Shown piece by piece: positions 19,857 to 29,283 of a stretch of 64,000 nt of DNA (position 1 is the first letter of the stretch; every line of letters begins with the position of its first letter). The notes under the pieces were generated by a model. The model saw only the letters and a list, made by a program, of their open reading frames with translations. It was not told the origin of the DNA and searched no databases. A program made the position numbers and the translations under genes. Origin of the DNA: UBA6902 sp964393845 (GTDB lineage: Bacteria; Nitrospirota; Thermodesulfovibrionia; UBA6902); assembly GCA_964393845.1 (NCBI GenBank), contig CAYMUX010000001.1:36090-100089 (forward strand). The letters run 5' to 3'.

Positions 19857-19928
19857 TGTTATCTGTGCGGACATTGATATGGTCAGGCAGTTTTTGCTTC
19901 GGGTTTTCCTCCTCTATGAAAGTTCTTC

Positions 19929-21992
19929 ATGACAGCTAAAAAATCTTTCATTTTACTCCAGCGAATAATTTTTGTTTCATTTACATTAATATTCCTGAAA
20001 GTCGCTTTTTATAAATGGGATGGATATTCCTTTTATATGCGGTTTACAGATTTTCTGCCTGACCTGTCATTATCATTCATATTGTGGACAATCCCAGGCG
20101 TTTTTATTGCCTTTTTCTTATGGCTCATCGCATATGGAATTCACAAAACAATAAAAAGCGTTCCGCTTGAATACTCGATTGCCTGGATTATTATTATTAT
20201 TATATTAACTGCAATCAGGCACATTTTCTTTGTTGACAGATTTAATAATAGCTTGACTGGTCTAAATGATTTCACAACTTTGTTGATAAGCGGCATTTTA
20301 TCAGGAGTTATTGTTTTCTTAATCAATAAACATACCGAAGCATTTCTCTCCGGGGTAAATACTCGCATAACTCCTTTGGTCTGGCTTTTTGCTGTATTAT
20401 TGGTAATTGCGTTGCCTTGCTCCGGATGGAGTGTCTTCAGAAAAGAACCTCCAACAGATAAGTACTTTAAGGATGACAGCGCTCATGCTTCTGGTCTCAA
20501 TAAAAAAAGTCCCAATATAATTCTGGTAACATGGGATGCTTTAACTGCACTAGATATGGATTTGTATGGATATGATAGACCTACCACGCCTTTTCTGTCT
20601 GAATGGGCCAAAGATGCGGTTGTATTTAAGCGGGCTTATTCTGCATCCAACTGGACAGTACCAGCCTCTATGAGTTTAATGACCGGACAAAGGGTCTGGA
20701 CGCATAAGGTGTGGTATGATGCTTTAAATTCTCCAGTCAAAAATTATGCGAACAATTTACCTCATATTTTGAAGGAAAACGGATACAATATTTATGGTTT
20801 AGTCCAGAATCCTCATGCTCACCCCGATACTTTAGGGATAGGACCAAATTTTTTAACAAAAGATCATGCAACTAAATTTAATAAATTTTTAATCAGAGGT
20901 GAGTTTCATAGTATTAAAAAGTTTTTTGAAAAGAGGCCTATCATTATTAAATTTATGAAGAAATACCCTTTTATATTTATTATGAAGAATGTTAAAAACC
21001 TGACTGAAAGAACTAATATGAAACAGTTTAAAAGTAATTTCATTGAAAGCGAAAAGAGAATCCAGAATCAGCAATTAATTCAAAATACCGATGACAATCC
21101 CCGGAATGCGTATCCTCCGAAATTGGTCTATAATCGGTTTTTAAGATACATTTCATCTGGAAGTCAAAGGGCTGATGATAAACAGCTGCACAAACCTTTT
21201 TTTGCATGGCTTCATCTTTATCCTCCCCACGAGCCGTATCTTCCCCCGGAATCATACAGAGGTATATTCGGTGGAGAAAGCAGTAAACCCGCTGATCTGA
21301 AATATACAGATGCGCCGGAAGACTTTGAGTATAAGCCTGAAGATCAACCGAGAGTAGATGCGTTAAGAAAGCGTTATGATGAATTCATATTATATTCGGA
21401 CGAACAATTCAGGATTTTCATAAAGAGCCTCTCAAGAAAGATGGATTTATCCAACACGATAATTATTTTCTCCGCAGATCATGGAGAAAGTTTCTCTCAT
21501 GGGTATAAGGGGCATGTCGGTGATTATCTTTTTGAACAACTTGTTCATGTGCCGTTAATAATCAAAATTCCAGGTGAAATTCCCGGTAAAGTAATAAATA
21601 TGCCTGTTGAGCAGATAGACATTGCCCCGACTATTCTTGACCTGGCGGGTATTGCTGTTCCCCCCTGGATGGAAGGAAGATCTTTGTATCCCTTGATTGA
21701 AGGCAAATCACTGGAGCCCCGGCCCCTATTTTCAATGCAGCTTATTAAGAATCGATCCTTTGGTCAGCCGATTTCTACGGGTACTATATCGATATGGTAT
21801 GGAGACTATAAGCTTATTTATTACTTAAAAAATAAAAAATCACTGCTCTTTAACCTCAGAGCTGATCCTGAAGAAATACAAAATATATTTAACGATGAAC
21901 CCGAGACAGCGAACAGGCTTTTGAAATTAATAGAAGTCAATCTTTCAGGCGCTAATAATAAGATTACACAGTTCATTGAATATAATAATTAG
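19929..21992 (+). CDS. Divergent membrane-anchored sulfatase-fold protein lacking the LGY tail
   Basis: 687 aa with about five hydrophobic segments before residue 165. It keeps metal Asp203 (TWDALTALD), Thr243 in WTVPASMSLMTG, PPHEPYLPPE near 435 and DHGESFSHG near 517. The usual DTLRADH stretch is replaced by DALTALDMD. A basic, Lys-rich insertion of about 100 residues lies around 300-400 (KFMKKYPF, NVKNLTER). Unlike its five relatives it ends in IEYNN with no LGY tail. The start ATG has no visible ribosome site. It closes the tandem array and is the most diverged member, so its substrate or partner may differ. Confidence 0.83.
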   Translation: MTAKKSFILLQRIIFVSFTLIFLKVAFYKWDGYSFYMRFTDFLPDLSLSFILWTIPGVFIAFFLWLIAYGIHKTIKSVPLEYSIAWIIIIIILTAIRHIFFVDRFNNSLTGLNDFTTLLISGILSGVIVFLINKHTEAFLSGVNTRITPLVWLFAVLLVIALPCSGWSVFRKEPPTDKYFKDDSAHASGLNKKSPNIILVTWDALTALDMDLYGYDRPTTPFLSEWAKDAVVFKRAYSASNWTVPASMSLMTGQRVWTHKVWYDALNSPVKNYANNLPHILKENGYNIYGLVQNPHAHPDTLGIGPNFLTKDHATKFNKFLIRGEFHSIKKFFEKRPIIIKFMKKYPFIFIMKNVKNLTERTNMKQFKSNFIESEKRIQNQQLIQNTDDNPRNAYPPKLVYNRFLRYISSGSQRADDKQLHKPFFAWLHLYPPHEPYLPPESYRGIFGGESSKPADLKYTDAPEDFEYKPEDQPRVDALRKRYDEFILYSDEQFRIFIKSLSRKMDLSNTIIIFSADHGESFSHGYKGHVGDYLFEQLVHVPLIIKIPGEIPGKVINMPVEQIDIAPTILDLAGIAVPPWMEGRSLYPLIEGKSLEPRPLFSMQLIKNRSFGQPISTGTISIWYGDYKLIYYLKNKKSLLFNLRADPEEIQNIFNDEPETANRLLKLIEVNLSGANNKITQFIEYNN

Positions 21993-22023
21993 GGTAAATC
22001 GATTGGCAGGAAGATAATCAATC

Positions 22024-22968
22024 ATGTCATTAAATAATTCTCAAAACATTGATTTAGTCATTCCAATATTTAACGAGAAAAAAAATATACAACCATTAAT
22101 TGATTACACGATATCAACATTGTCACCTGTGTTCAAACAGATAAATTTTATCCTTATAGACGATGGCAGCACTGACGATACTGAAACTATAATACAGCAG
22201 TTAAAAATACAGGGCTCCGGTATTAAACTGAAGTATATTAAATTATCTAAAAATCATGGTAAAGATTTGGCAATTAAATGTGGTTTAGATAACTCTTTCT
22301 CTCTCTTGTGTGCCATTATCGATGGGGATTTCCAACATCCTCCTGATAAGATCATAGAAGCCGTTGAAAAAATTAAAGAAGGTTTTAATATTGTAAATAT
22401 TGAAAAAAGAGAATATGTTGTCGGGTCTAAACATAAAAGGATTGGATCATTTTTTTTCCATAAATTAATAAATTTGCTCAGTGGAAATGCGATGCCTTTG
22501 TCAGACTTCAAGCTGCTTGATATTAAAGCAGTCAATATAATTAAAGAATTTAAAGAAGTTAATTATTTTAATCGGGGTATAGTAAATTTGATAGGGCTAA
22601 AATCCGCTAACATTACTTATGTGCCTAATAAAAGAACATTCGGAACGTCTAAATATTCTCTGAATAAATTAATTGGATTAGCTATTGATAGTTTAATTTC
22701 CGTGTCTGTCAGGCCTTTAAGAGTGTCTATCTATTTTGGTTTGGTAATGTCGATTGTTAGTTTTATTTATGGCCTTTACATTCTCATTGAGAAAATATTC
22801 CTGGGGCAGCCTATAGCGGGTTTTGCTACTTTAGGAGCGGCATTGTTTTTTTTGGGGGGGATTCAATTGTTATTTCTGGGTATCATCGGTGAATATATCG
22901 GCAAGACATTTATGGAATCAAAAAAGAGACCGCAATATATTATCGATTATATAAAAGATGTCAGATAA
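22024..22968 (+). CDS. GT2 polyprenyl-phosphate sugar synthase with two C-terminal TM helices
   Basis: 314-aa GtrB/DPM1-like glycosyltransferase. Visible are IDDGSTDD near residue 47, IDGDFQHPP near 100 (catalytic Asp pair), the basic KYSLNKL stretch before the membrane, and two C-terminal helices (about 235-260 and 270-295). Enzymes of this type transfer a sugar from a nucleotide donor to undecaprenyl phosphate at the cytoplasmic face. The gene heads a five-gene cassette (deacetylase, FAD enzyme, membrane protein, flippase-type protein) and is AT-rich. AGGAAG at 22009-22014 is a weak ribosome site before the ATG. Confidence 0.86.
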   Translation: MSLNNSQNIDLVIPIFNEKKNIQPLIDYTISTLSPVFKQINFILIDDGSTDDTETIIQQLKIQGSGIKLKYIKLSKNHGKDLAIKCGLDNSFSLLCAIIDGDFQHPPDKIIEAVEKIKEGFNIVNIEKREYVVGSKHKRIGSFFFHKLINLLSGNAMPLSDFKLLDIKAVNIIKEFKEVNYFNRGIVNLIGLKSANITYVPNKRTFGTSKYSLNKLIGLAIDSLISVSVRPLRVSIYFGLVMSIVSFIYGLYILIEKIFLGQPIAGFATLGAALFFLGGIQLLFLGIIGEYIGKTFMESKKRPQYIIDYIKDVR

Positions 22969-22986
22969 ATATCGTTTTGTAATACT

Positions 22987-23826
22987 ATGAAAATAATTAT
23001 CATAAATGCTGATGATTTTGGATTATGCGAATCTGTCAATAAAGGCATATTAGAATGCCTTCATCACGGCATCGTAAGTGATCTGTCTTTTATGATAAAT
23101 CATCAGGAATTTGAACATTCGAATAACATGTTAAGACAATCAGGAATCATGAAAGTCGGTTTTCATCTTAATCTAACGGTTGGGAAATCCGTTTTAGGTG
23201 AGAAATCAAAATTTGTAAATAAAAAAGGATATTATCTGGATTTTAAAAGGCTATTTGTAAGAACATTGATTAACAAAATTAACATTGAAAATATATATAA
23301 CGAAATCAAAGCACAAATGAATTTGTTAATTAGTCATGGATATAAAATTACCCATATAGATTCTCACCAAAATATTCATCTTTTGCCGTCTATAATGAAG
23401 ACTCTGATGCAGTTAAATAAAGAATTTGGTCTAAATGTTCCTATTCGCATGCCATATGGCAGCTTAGATAATATTCTGCGTGCCGGACACAGGAATCTGT
23501 TTAGAATAGCCATATTAAATTTATTGACAGCCTATTGCTGTTTTCGAACGGGATACGATCCGAATATAAGGGTAGTCGGGATTGATTTATTTAATAATGC
23601 CGACATAATTAACTCATTTGATGAGATGTCTAAAATAATAAGAAAAAGTTCATTTGAGATATATGAAATACCTGTTCATCCAGGTTACCCATCCAATAAG
23701 TTGCTGGAATATGATTGGTATTGTGATCAAAGATTAAGGGAATTGGATTTATTGAAGGATAAAACCGTCTTACCAAAGATGAAAGATTTCAGGATTACAA
23801 GTTTCAACGAGTTGTGCTGCGATTAA
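22987..23826 (+). CDS. ChbG/HpnK (YdjC-like) family carbohydrate deacetylase
   Basis: 279 aa. The N-terminal NADDFGLCESVN motif supplies the Asp pair of the YdjC/ChbG family. Further ligands are expected in FHLNLT (near 60), HIDSHQNIH (near 125) and EIPVHPGYP (near 230), all present. ChbG removes an N-acetyl group from chitobiose-type sugars and HpnK acts in hopanoid glycosides, so a metal-dependent deacetylation of a sugar or lipid-linked amino sugar is likely. It has no signal peptide, so it acts in the cytoplasm. It sits 18 bases after a GtrB-like gene, suggesting it deacetylates the lipid-linked sugar that enzyme makes (inference). Confidence 0.85.
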   Translation: MKIIIINADDFGLCESVNKGILECLHHGIVSDLSFMINHQEFEHSNNMLRQSGIMKVGFHLNLTVGKSVLGEKSKFVNKKGYYLDFKRLFVRTLINKINIENIYNEIKAQMNLLISHGYKITHIDSHQNIHLLPSIMKTLMQLNKEFGLNVPIRMPYGSLDNILRAGHRNLFRIAILNLLTAYCCFRTGYDPNIRVVGIDLFNNADIINSFDEMSKIIRKSSFEIYEIPVHPGYPSNKLLEYDWYCDQRLRELDLLKDKTVLPKMKDFRITSFNELCCD

Positions 23827-23862
23827 CAGCGATTCATATTCAAATTCTTAGATAGATATGCC

Positions 23863-25176
23863 ATGAAGATGAGAATAAACATTATCGGCGCAGGGATCAC
23901 CGGTCTGTCGGCTGCTTACATTCTTACAAAGCAGGGGCATAGCGTAAATATATTTGATCATGCTTGTGAAGTAGGCGGGCTTTCGGGTTATTTCCCTGTG
24001 GAAGGGACTTATCTGGAGAAGTATTATCACCATATCTTTTCCGGCCATCATGAACTTATAGCTCTCATGAAGGAGCTGGGACTGGAAAAGTCTGTATTTT
24101 TCCAAAAAACAAAAATGGGGTTCTACTATGAGGGAAGCATATATCCCTTTGCTTCTGCAAAAGACCTTTTAAGCTTTGCTCCCCTGAAGATCAGGGACAG
24201 GGTGCGCCTGGGACTGAGTTCTTTGATGATGATGAGTATCAGTGACTGGCGGACTATGGAAAAGAAAAGCGCACTTGAATGGCTTCGTGTTTATTCCGGT
24301 AATGAGTCCTGCAGGATCGTCTGGGAACCTCTCCTGAAAATGAAGTTTGGTAATTATTATGACCGGATATCTGCCGCGTGGCTCTGGAACCGTGTAGTAG
24401 ACAGAAAAAAAACGAAAGGGAACAGCGATGAAAAAGATGCATTGGGATATGTCCGGGGAGGCTACAAGATATTATTTGATGCATTATTAGAAAAAGTAAA
24501 ATCTCAAGGTGGAGTAATCCAAATGAATACGCCGGTTGATGAAATTCTAATTACGGATGGAAAGAGCGCAGGGATCAGATCATCTGATAAAATTTATTCG
24601 GCAGACGCTGTCCTGGCAACGATTTCGGTCCCGACTTTTCTTGAAATGACGTCGCAGTTGCCGGAAGAATATGTTAAACGCATTTCTTCTGTAAGCTATC
24701 AGAATTCAGTATGCGTTATCTTGAAATTAAAAAAGAGTCTGAGCGATTACTACTGGATTAATATCAGCGACCCGGACAGTCCGTTTGTGGGCATTATCGA
24801 ACATACAAAACTTGTACCGCCTGAAAATTACGGCAACTTTAATCTTGTCTATCTAACAAAATATACCTCTTCTAAAGATGAGATGTATTCAAAACCTGAC
24901 GAAGAGATATATGAAATATTCATTACTCAGTTGAAGCGGATATTCCCTGATGTTAATAATGATGACATTATGAAATACTGGGTTTTCAGGGACCGGTACA
25001 GCCAGCCGATTTTTGTTAAGAACTATAGTAAGATTATGCCCGAAATTGCTACTCCTATCAGGAATCTTTATCTTTTGAATACCAGCCAGTTATATCCTGA
25101 GAGCAGGTGTCTGAATTCAAGTATTATGAAATCAAAAGAAGCTGTAAAAGAGATTTTACGTAACAATGCGAAATAG
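23863..25176 (+). CDS. FAD/NAD(P)-dependent oxidoreductase (amine-oxidase/UGM-like)
   Basis: 437 aa. A GxGxxG dinucleotide-binding site opens the protein (IIGAGITGLSAAY, residues 6-18) and is followed by the acidic end of strand 2 and a VGGLSGYF signature typical of the protoporphyrinogen oxidase / phytoene desaturase / UDP-galactopyranose mutase-like group. ESRCLNSSIMKSKEA near the end forms the second flavin contact. Homologous genes are frequent in glycan loci, where a mutase-like or sugar-lipid redox role is suspected. ATG at 23863 and 23869 are both possible. The 3' end overlaps the longest form of the next frame. Confidence 0.82.
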   Translation: MKMRINIIGAGITGLSAAYILTKQGHSVNIFDHACEVGGLSGYFPVEGTYLEKYYHHIFSGHHELIALMKELGLEKSVFFQKTKMGFYYEGSIYPFASAKDLLSFAPLKIRDRVRLGLSSLMMMSISDWRTMEKKSALEWLRVYSGNESCRIVWEPLLKMKFGNYYDRISAAWLWNRVVDRKKTKGNSDEKDALGYVRGGYKILFDALLEKVKSQGGVIQMNTPVDEILITDGKSAGIRSSDKIYSADAVLATISVPTFLEMTSQLPEEYVKRISSVSYQNSVCVILKLKKSLSDYYWINISDPDSPFVGIIEHTKLVPPENYGNFNLVYLTKYTSSKDEMYSKPDEEIYEIFITQLKRIFPDVNNDDIMKYWVFRDRYSQPIFVKNYSKIMPEIATPIRNLYLLNTSQLYPESRCLNSSIMKSKEAVKEILRNNAK

Positions 25177-25201
25177 AGATATTCAAACAGGAGATTTGAG
25201 T

Positions 25202-26260
25202 ATGGATCGTACCGGCTTTTTTGGAAAACTTCCAACAGCATCTATACCAATCATGATCTGTTTTGCCATACCTTCTTTTTTACTCATAAGCGCTTATCTC
25301 TATATGACTGTCTTTTATCATAAGCTCTGGCTTTTTAATACCGTTGTTCATGAGAATGGAAAATATACACTTCTGGAGGTGATTTTTTATTTCAAACACT
25401 TCAATTGGGAGATGCCGATAAAGATTCTATATGCTGTTTTTATCGTAGGGACTTTTTATTACTACGGGAATCCTTTAGAAACTAAAAGAAAGGTTCTTGC
25501 GCGGAGTAATTCTTCAAAGTGGATTTTGATCAGTCTTGTTTCTGTCCTGACTATAATGTCCGTAACCACTATCTCAAACGTTATTCAGGATGGTTTCAAG
25601 GAAACGGTTCTCGGCTTCTTCCAGTACAAGACCACTGATGCAAGGCCCCCTGAATTCGGTTCTCACTGGAGGAATCATTTCCTCAGCAATATTGTCCTTT
25701 TTTCAGTCACGGCTGTTGTTATAATGCTTTACCGGTTGATATTTTGTAACGGGATGTGGGAGAGGAGGAAATTTTATTATCTTCTCCCGTTCTCGATTGC
25801 GTTATTTGTCTGCCTTACTTTTATTTACGGATTTACCATGGACCCATTTATTAATCCCAGCTACCTTGGACATCAATTAAGGGAGATATTCGGGACCGAC
25901 CTGCCGATCACTATGCTTCTGGCAACAGGACTTTTAATATATATGGAGGGAAAGTTTGATTCGAGAAAAGAGATTAATGAAATAATGAAGAAAGAAAAGG
26001 GCATAATAATCCGGCATCTTTCTGTCCTTATTATTCCGGCGGTTCTGCCGACGGTTTATTTGATTTTGAAGGTATTATCTCTTGATGTGTCGGGTGAAAT
26101 AGCAAATATCGGAAGAACTGCAAACTGGTCAGTCCTTGATCTGTTTGCCTGGCACTTTTTTGAACATTCACTTGATTATATCCTGGTATGTTCTCTTGTA
26201 TGTTTTCTCTATCTACTGACTTTAAAGAAGGAATTGAGGCGGACAATAATTGAAAAATAA
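25202..26260 (+). CDS. Multi-spanning membrane protein of unknown function
   Basis: 352 aa with about nine hydrophobic helices. I do not recognise the family. Conserved-looking polar clusters are GSHWRNHF, GHQLREIFGTDLP and WHFFEHSLDY, in which several His and acidic residues lie at the edges of helices and could form a site. The frame opens at 25166 inside the preceding gene, but AGGAG at 25191-25195 favours the ATG at 25202, which also gives a normal first membrane segment. It ends overlapping the next start. Its place between a FAD enzyme and a flippase-type gene suggests a role in lipid-linked sugar transfer or transport (inference). Confidence 0.7.
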   Translation: MDRTGFFGKLPTASIPIMICFAIPSFLLISAYLYMTVFYHKLWLFNTVVHENGKYTLLEVIFYFKHFNWEMPIKILYAVFIVGTFYYYGNPLETKRKVLARSNSSKWILISLVSVLTIMSVTTISNVIQDGFKETVLGFFQYKTTDARPPEFGSHWRNHFLSNIVLFSVTAVVIMLYRLIFCNGMWERRKFYYLLPFSIALFVCLTFIYGFTMDPFINPSYLGHQLREIFGTDLPITMLLATGLLIYMEGKFDSRKEINEIMKKEKGIIIRHLSVLIIPAVLPTVYLILKVLSLDVSGEIANIGRTANWSVLDLFAWHFFEHSLDYILVCSLVCFLYLLTLKKELRRTIIEK

Positions 26261-27182
26261 CCTGGTAACGATCTTAAAAGTCCTCGTATCCGGTGTCCTT
26301 CTATACCTGATTTCTAAAGAAATTGACTGGAGCCAGTTAATCGTTTCCATAAAGCAGGGACGATTCATTTATCTGTTTATCGGGATAATTTTAGGATGCG
26401 GATTTAACGTGGTAAAATTTATCAAGTGGCATTATCTGATAAGGACAGGAGACCATAATTATTCATTTCTAGATGGAGTAAAATCTTACATGATCGGCAA
26501 TAGCCTGGGCTTGATCACGCCTATGCGCGCCGGCGACCTCGGCAGGGCCCTGTATTTTCATGTGGACGACCGTCCCAGGATCATAGGGCTTACGGTCATG
26601 GACAGATTTACCGAGCTTGTTGCTGTTCTGGCTCTCTCTATCGGAGGATGTTTTGTCCTTCTGAATAAAGGAGTGGGAATGATCGTCGTATCGCTTGCCT
26701 TCTTTGGTATTTTATCGCTTTATGCTGCCGGGTTCCTCCATGGGATAGTTAAAAGAATTATTCCGGATGGAAGGATTGGCGGGAAAATAATAAAATTGAT
26801 GGATATCTTAAGATTACTGGACAAAAATACTGTATCTATTGTTCTGCTACTTTCATTTGTCGCATTTGTGTTGTGTATTATACAGTTCTACTTTCTCATA
26901 ATTGCATTCGAGAAAATATCATTGTCATCCGTGTTTCTGGCTACCCCATTAGTGACACTCTCTTCGATACTCCCTGTGAGTATTATGGGGCTTGGGGTCC
27001 GGGAAGGAATTTCAATTGTCCTTCTTGCAAAATTCAATATATCTGCTGCAACGGCTGTCTCCGCGGCTTTTCTTTTTTTCCTGATAAATAATGTTTCAAT
27101 AAGCGGTATTGGAATTTATTATCTGTCAAAGGTTAGAATAAAAACTCAAACTCAAGAGGCAAACTGTGAATTTAAGATTTAA
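26250..27182 (+). CDS. LPG synthase TM-region (UPF0104/AglD-type) membrane protein
   Basis: 310 aa, about eight membrane helices. The stretch FNVVKFIKWHYLIR, the GLITPMRAGDLGRA loop near residue 90 and the late SIMGLGVREG motif are characteristic of the lysylphosphatidylglycerol synthase transmembrane family, often annotated flippase-like. Members are thought to move or use lipid-linked substrates. The TTG start at 26250 overlaps the preceding gene by eleven bases, and its own 3' end overlaps the GTG of the next gene. It most likely works with the GT2 gene at the head of this cassette (inference). Confidence 0.82.
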   Translation: MKNNLVTILKVLVSGVLLYLISKEIDWSQLIVSIKQGRFIYLFIGIILGCGFNVVKFIKWHYLIRTGDHNYSFLDGVKSYMIGNSLGLITPMRAGDLGRALYFHVDDRPRIIGLTVMDRFTELVAVLALSIGGCFVLLNKGVGMIVVSLAFFGILSLYAAGFLHGIVKRIIPDGRIGGKIIKLMDILRLLDKNTVSIVLLLSFVAFVLCIIQFYFLIIAFEKISLSSVFLATPLVTLSSILPVSIMGLGVREGISIVLLAKFNISAATAVSAAFLFFLINNVSISGIGIYYLSKVRIKTQTQEANCEFKI

Positions 27183-29283
27183 TCGATTTTTAAATATAAA
27201 AAGACATCTGCTTACAGGTATCCTTGCTTTATTTCTGATATGCTGCGCAGATTATGCCTTTGCATATATCGGTCCCGGTGCGGGCTTTGCACTGGTAACA
27301 TCGTTTTTTGTAATATTTGTTTCTCTAATTATCGCTTTCGTTTCATTCCTCATATGGCCGTTCCGGCATATCAGGTGGATGTTTTTAAGGAAAAAACGAG
27401 ACAGAAAAACGGATGTCAAAAAAGTGGTTGTATTAGGTCTTGATGGTATGGATCCCTGTATTGCCGAAAAATTTATGGCAGAAGGGAAACTGCCGAATTT
27501 TCAGAAGCTGAAAGACACAGGATGCTTTTCGAGACTTCGCACAACATTCCCCGCTGTGTCGCCGGTCGCATGGTCTTCATTTGCAACGTCTGTCTACCCT
27601 GGGAAACATAATATCTTTGATTTCCTCACTCCGAACAGAAACTATTATATAGCCGATTTATCTTCCGTTCATATAGGCACGGTAAAACGCAATCTGAAAA
27701 TTGGTAAATACAAGATACCCTTGGGAAAGCCGGAGATCAAACTGCACCGGAAGAGTCAAACTTTCTGGAAGGTGCTGGGTGAATACGGGATTTTCAGTAC
27801 GATCTTGAGAGTGCCTATAACGTTCCCGCCGGAAAAATTTTTCGGCAATTGCCTTTCCGCAATGTGCATTCCCGACCTGAAAGGAACGCAAGGTTCTTTT
27901 ACTTACTATACGTCTGACTCAAAACAAACAGGCGAGATGTACGAAGGCGAAAGAATCTTCGTAGAAAATAATAACGGAACAATTACAAGTTATTTCCCCG
28001 GTCCGGCCAATCCTATATTGATAGAGGAAGCGCCGTTAAGAATCCCCTTTAAAGTGGAAGTGAAAGATCCCGACAACGCGGTCCTGCATCTCCCTGATCA
28101 AAAAATAAAATTGAGGCGCGGACATTACTCCGACTGGATCAAGCTGCGTTATAACTTAGGCCTGGGCATGAAAATATCAGGCATTGCAAGGGTATTGATT
28201 AAATCTTTTCAGCCGCACTTTTCAATGTACGTAACTCCGATTAATATCGATCCGGAAAAGCCCGTTCTTCCCATTTCTCATCCCGGTATATTTTCGGTGT
28301 ACCAGGCCAAGCTGCATGGAAGTTTTTCTACGCTCGGACTTTCCGAAGATACATGGGCCCTTAACGAACGAATTATAGATGAGGATGATTTTATTAAACA
28401 GGCTTACGATATTCATGAAGAGCGGGAAAAGATGTTTATGCATGCGTTGAAGAGTACCAGCCAGGGACTTGTAGTCTCTGTTTTCGATATAACGGACCGC
28501 ATGCAGCATATGTTTATCCGGTTCCTGTATGATGACCATCCTGCCGTCAAGGACGCAGATGTCAAGAAGTACAGGAATGTAGTTGAGGACCTCTATGTTA
28601 ATATGGACAAGCTTCTGGAAAAAACGCTGAGTTCTCTGGACGATGATACGGTCTTATTCGTTATCTCAGATCATGGCTTTAAACCTTTCATGTGGGGTTT
28701 TCACGTAAATTCCTGGTTACACAAAGAGGGCTATATGGTCTTGAAATCGGGAGACGAGAGCAAAGCCTGGTTTGAAAATGTCGACTGGAGCAAAACAAGG
28801 GCTTATTGCCTCGGAATGGCAGGCATCTATATTAATATCAAAGGCCGCGAAGCTAAGGGGATCGTTGCCAGGGATGGTGAAGAAGCTGAATTAAGAAAAG
28901 AAATTAAAGAAAAACTTGTCAAATTTATAAACCCGGCGACAAATCAGCCTGTGCTGAATGATGTCTTCGATTCAAAAGAGATTTTTTCAGGCCCGTATAA
29001 AGAAAACGCCCCTGATCTGATCCTGGGATACAACGAAGGGTACAGGGTTTCCTGGGATGCTGCGATAGGAAAGGTCACAAAAGATATTATTGAGGATAAC
29101 ACAAAGAGCTGGAGCGCCGACCACTGCATTGACCCGCGATTGGTGCCGGGGGTGCTTTTTTCAAACAGAAAAATTAATTCCGACAGCCCGTCAATCGTTG
29201 ATATGGGCGCAACCATTTTAAACCTTTTCGGTATCAACCCACCGGCTTATATGGACGGAAAGAATATTTTAGAGGAAAAATGA
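27166..29283 (+). CDS. Alkaline phosphatase family protein (COG3379/phosphodiesterase-like), membrane-anchored
   Basis: 705 aa. The N-terminus has a signal-like helix, the short motif YIGPGAG (34-40), a second helix and a basic stretch, then the catalytic domain. Visible residues: Asp93 in LGLDGMD, Ser132 in SPVAWSSFATS at the nucleophile position, SDHGF near 505 and DHC near 647. This is the phosphodiesterase/nucleotide-pyrophosphatase branch, not a sulfatase. GTG start at 27166 overlaps the previous gene by 17 bases and its stop overlaps the next ATG. A phosphatase, phosphodiesterase or phosphotransferase role on periplasmic glycan or lipid is inferred. The two adjacent copies diverged from a duplication. 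Confidence 0.83.
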   Translation: MNLRFNRFLNIKRHLLTGILALFLICCADYAFAYIGPGAGFALVTSFFVIFVSLIIAFVSFLIWPFRHIRWMFLRKKRDRKTDVKKVVVLGLDGMDPCIAEKFMAEGKLPNFQKLKDTGCFSRLRTTFPAVSPVAWSSFATSVYPGKHNIFDFLTPNRNYYIADLSSVHIGTVKRNLKIGKYKIPLGKPEIKLHRKSQTFWKVLGEYGIFSTILRVPITFPPEKFFGNCLSAMCIPDLKGTQGSFTYYTSDSKQTGEMYEGERIFVENNNGTITSYFPGPANPILIEEAPLRIPFKVEVKDPDNAVLHLPDQKIKLRRGHYSDWIKLRYNLGLGMKISGIARVLIKSFQPHFSMYVTPINIDPEKPVLPISHPGIFSVYQAKLHGSFSTLGLSEDTWALNERIIDEDDFIKQAYDIHEEREKMFMHALKSTSQGLVVSVFDITDRMQHMFIRFLYDDHPAVKDADVKKYRNVVEDLYVNMDKLLEKTLSSLDDDTVLFVISDHGFKPFMWGFHVNSWLHKEGYMVLKSGDESKAWFENVDWSKTRAYCLGMAGIYINIKGREAKGIVARDGEEAELRKEIKEKLVKFINPATNQPVLNDVFDSKEIFSGPYKENAPDLILGYNEGYRVSWDAAIGKVTKDIIEDNTKSWSADHCIDPRLVPGVLFSNRKINSDSPSIVDMGATILNLFGINPPAYMDGKNILEEK

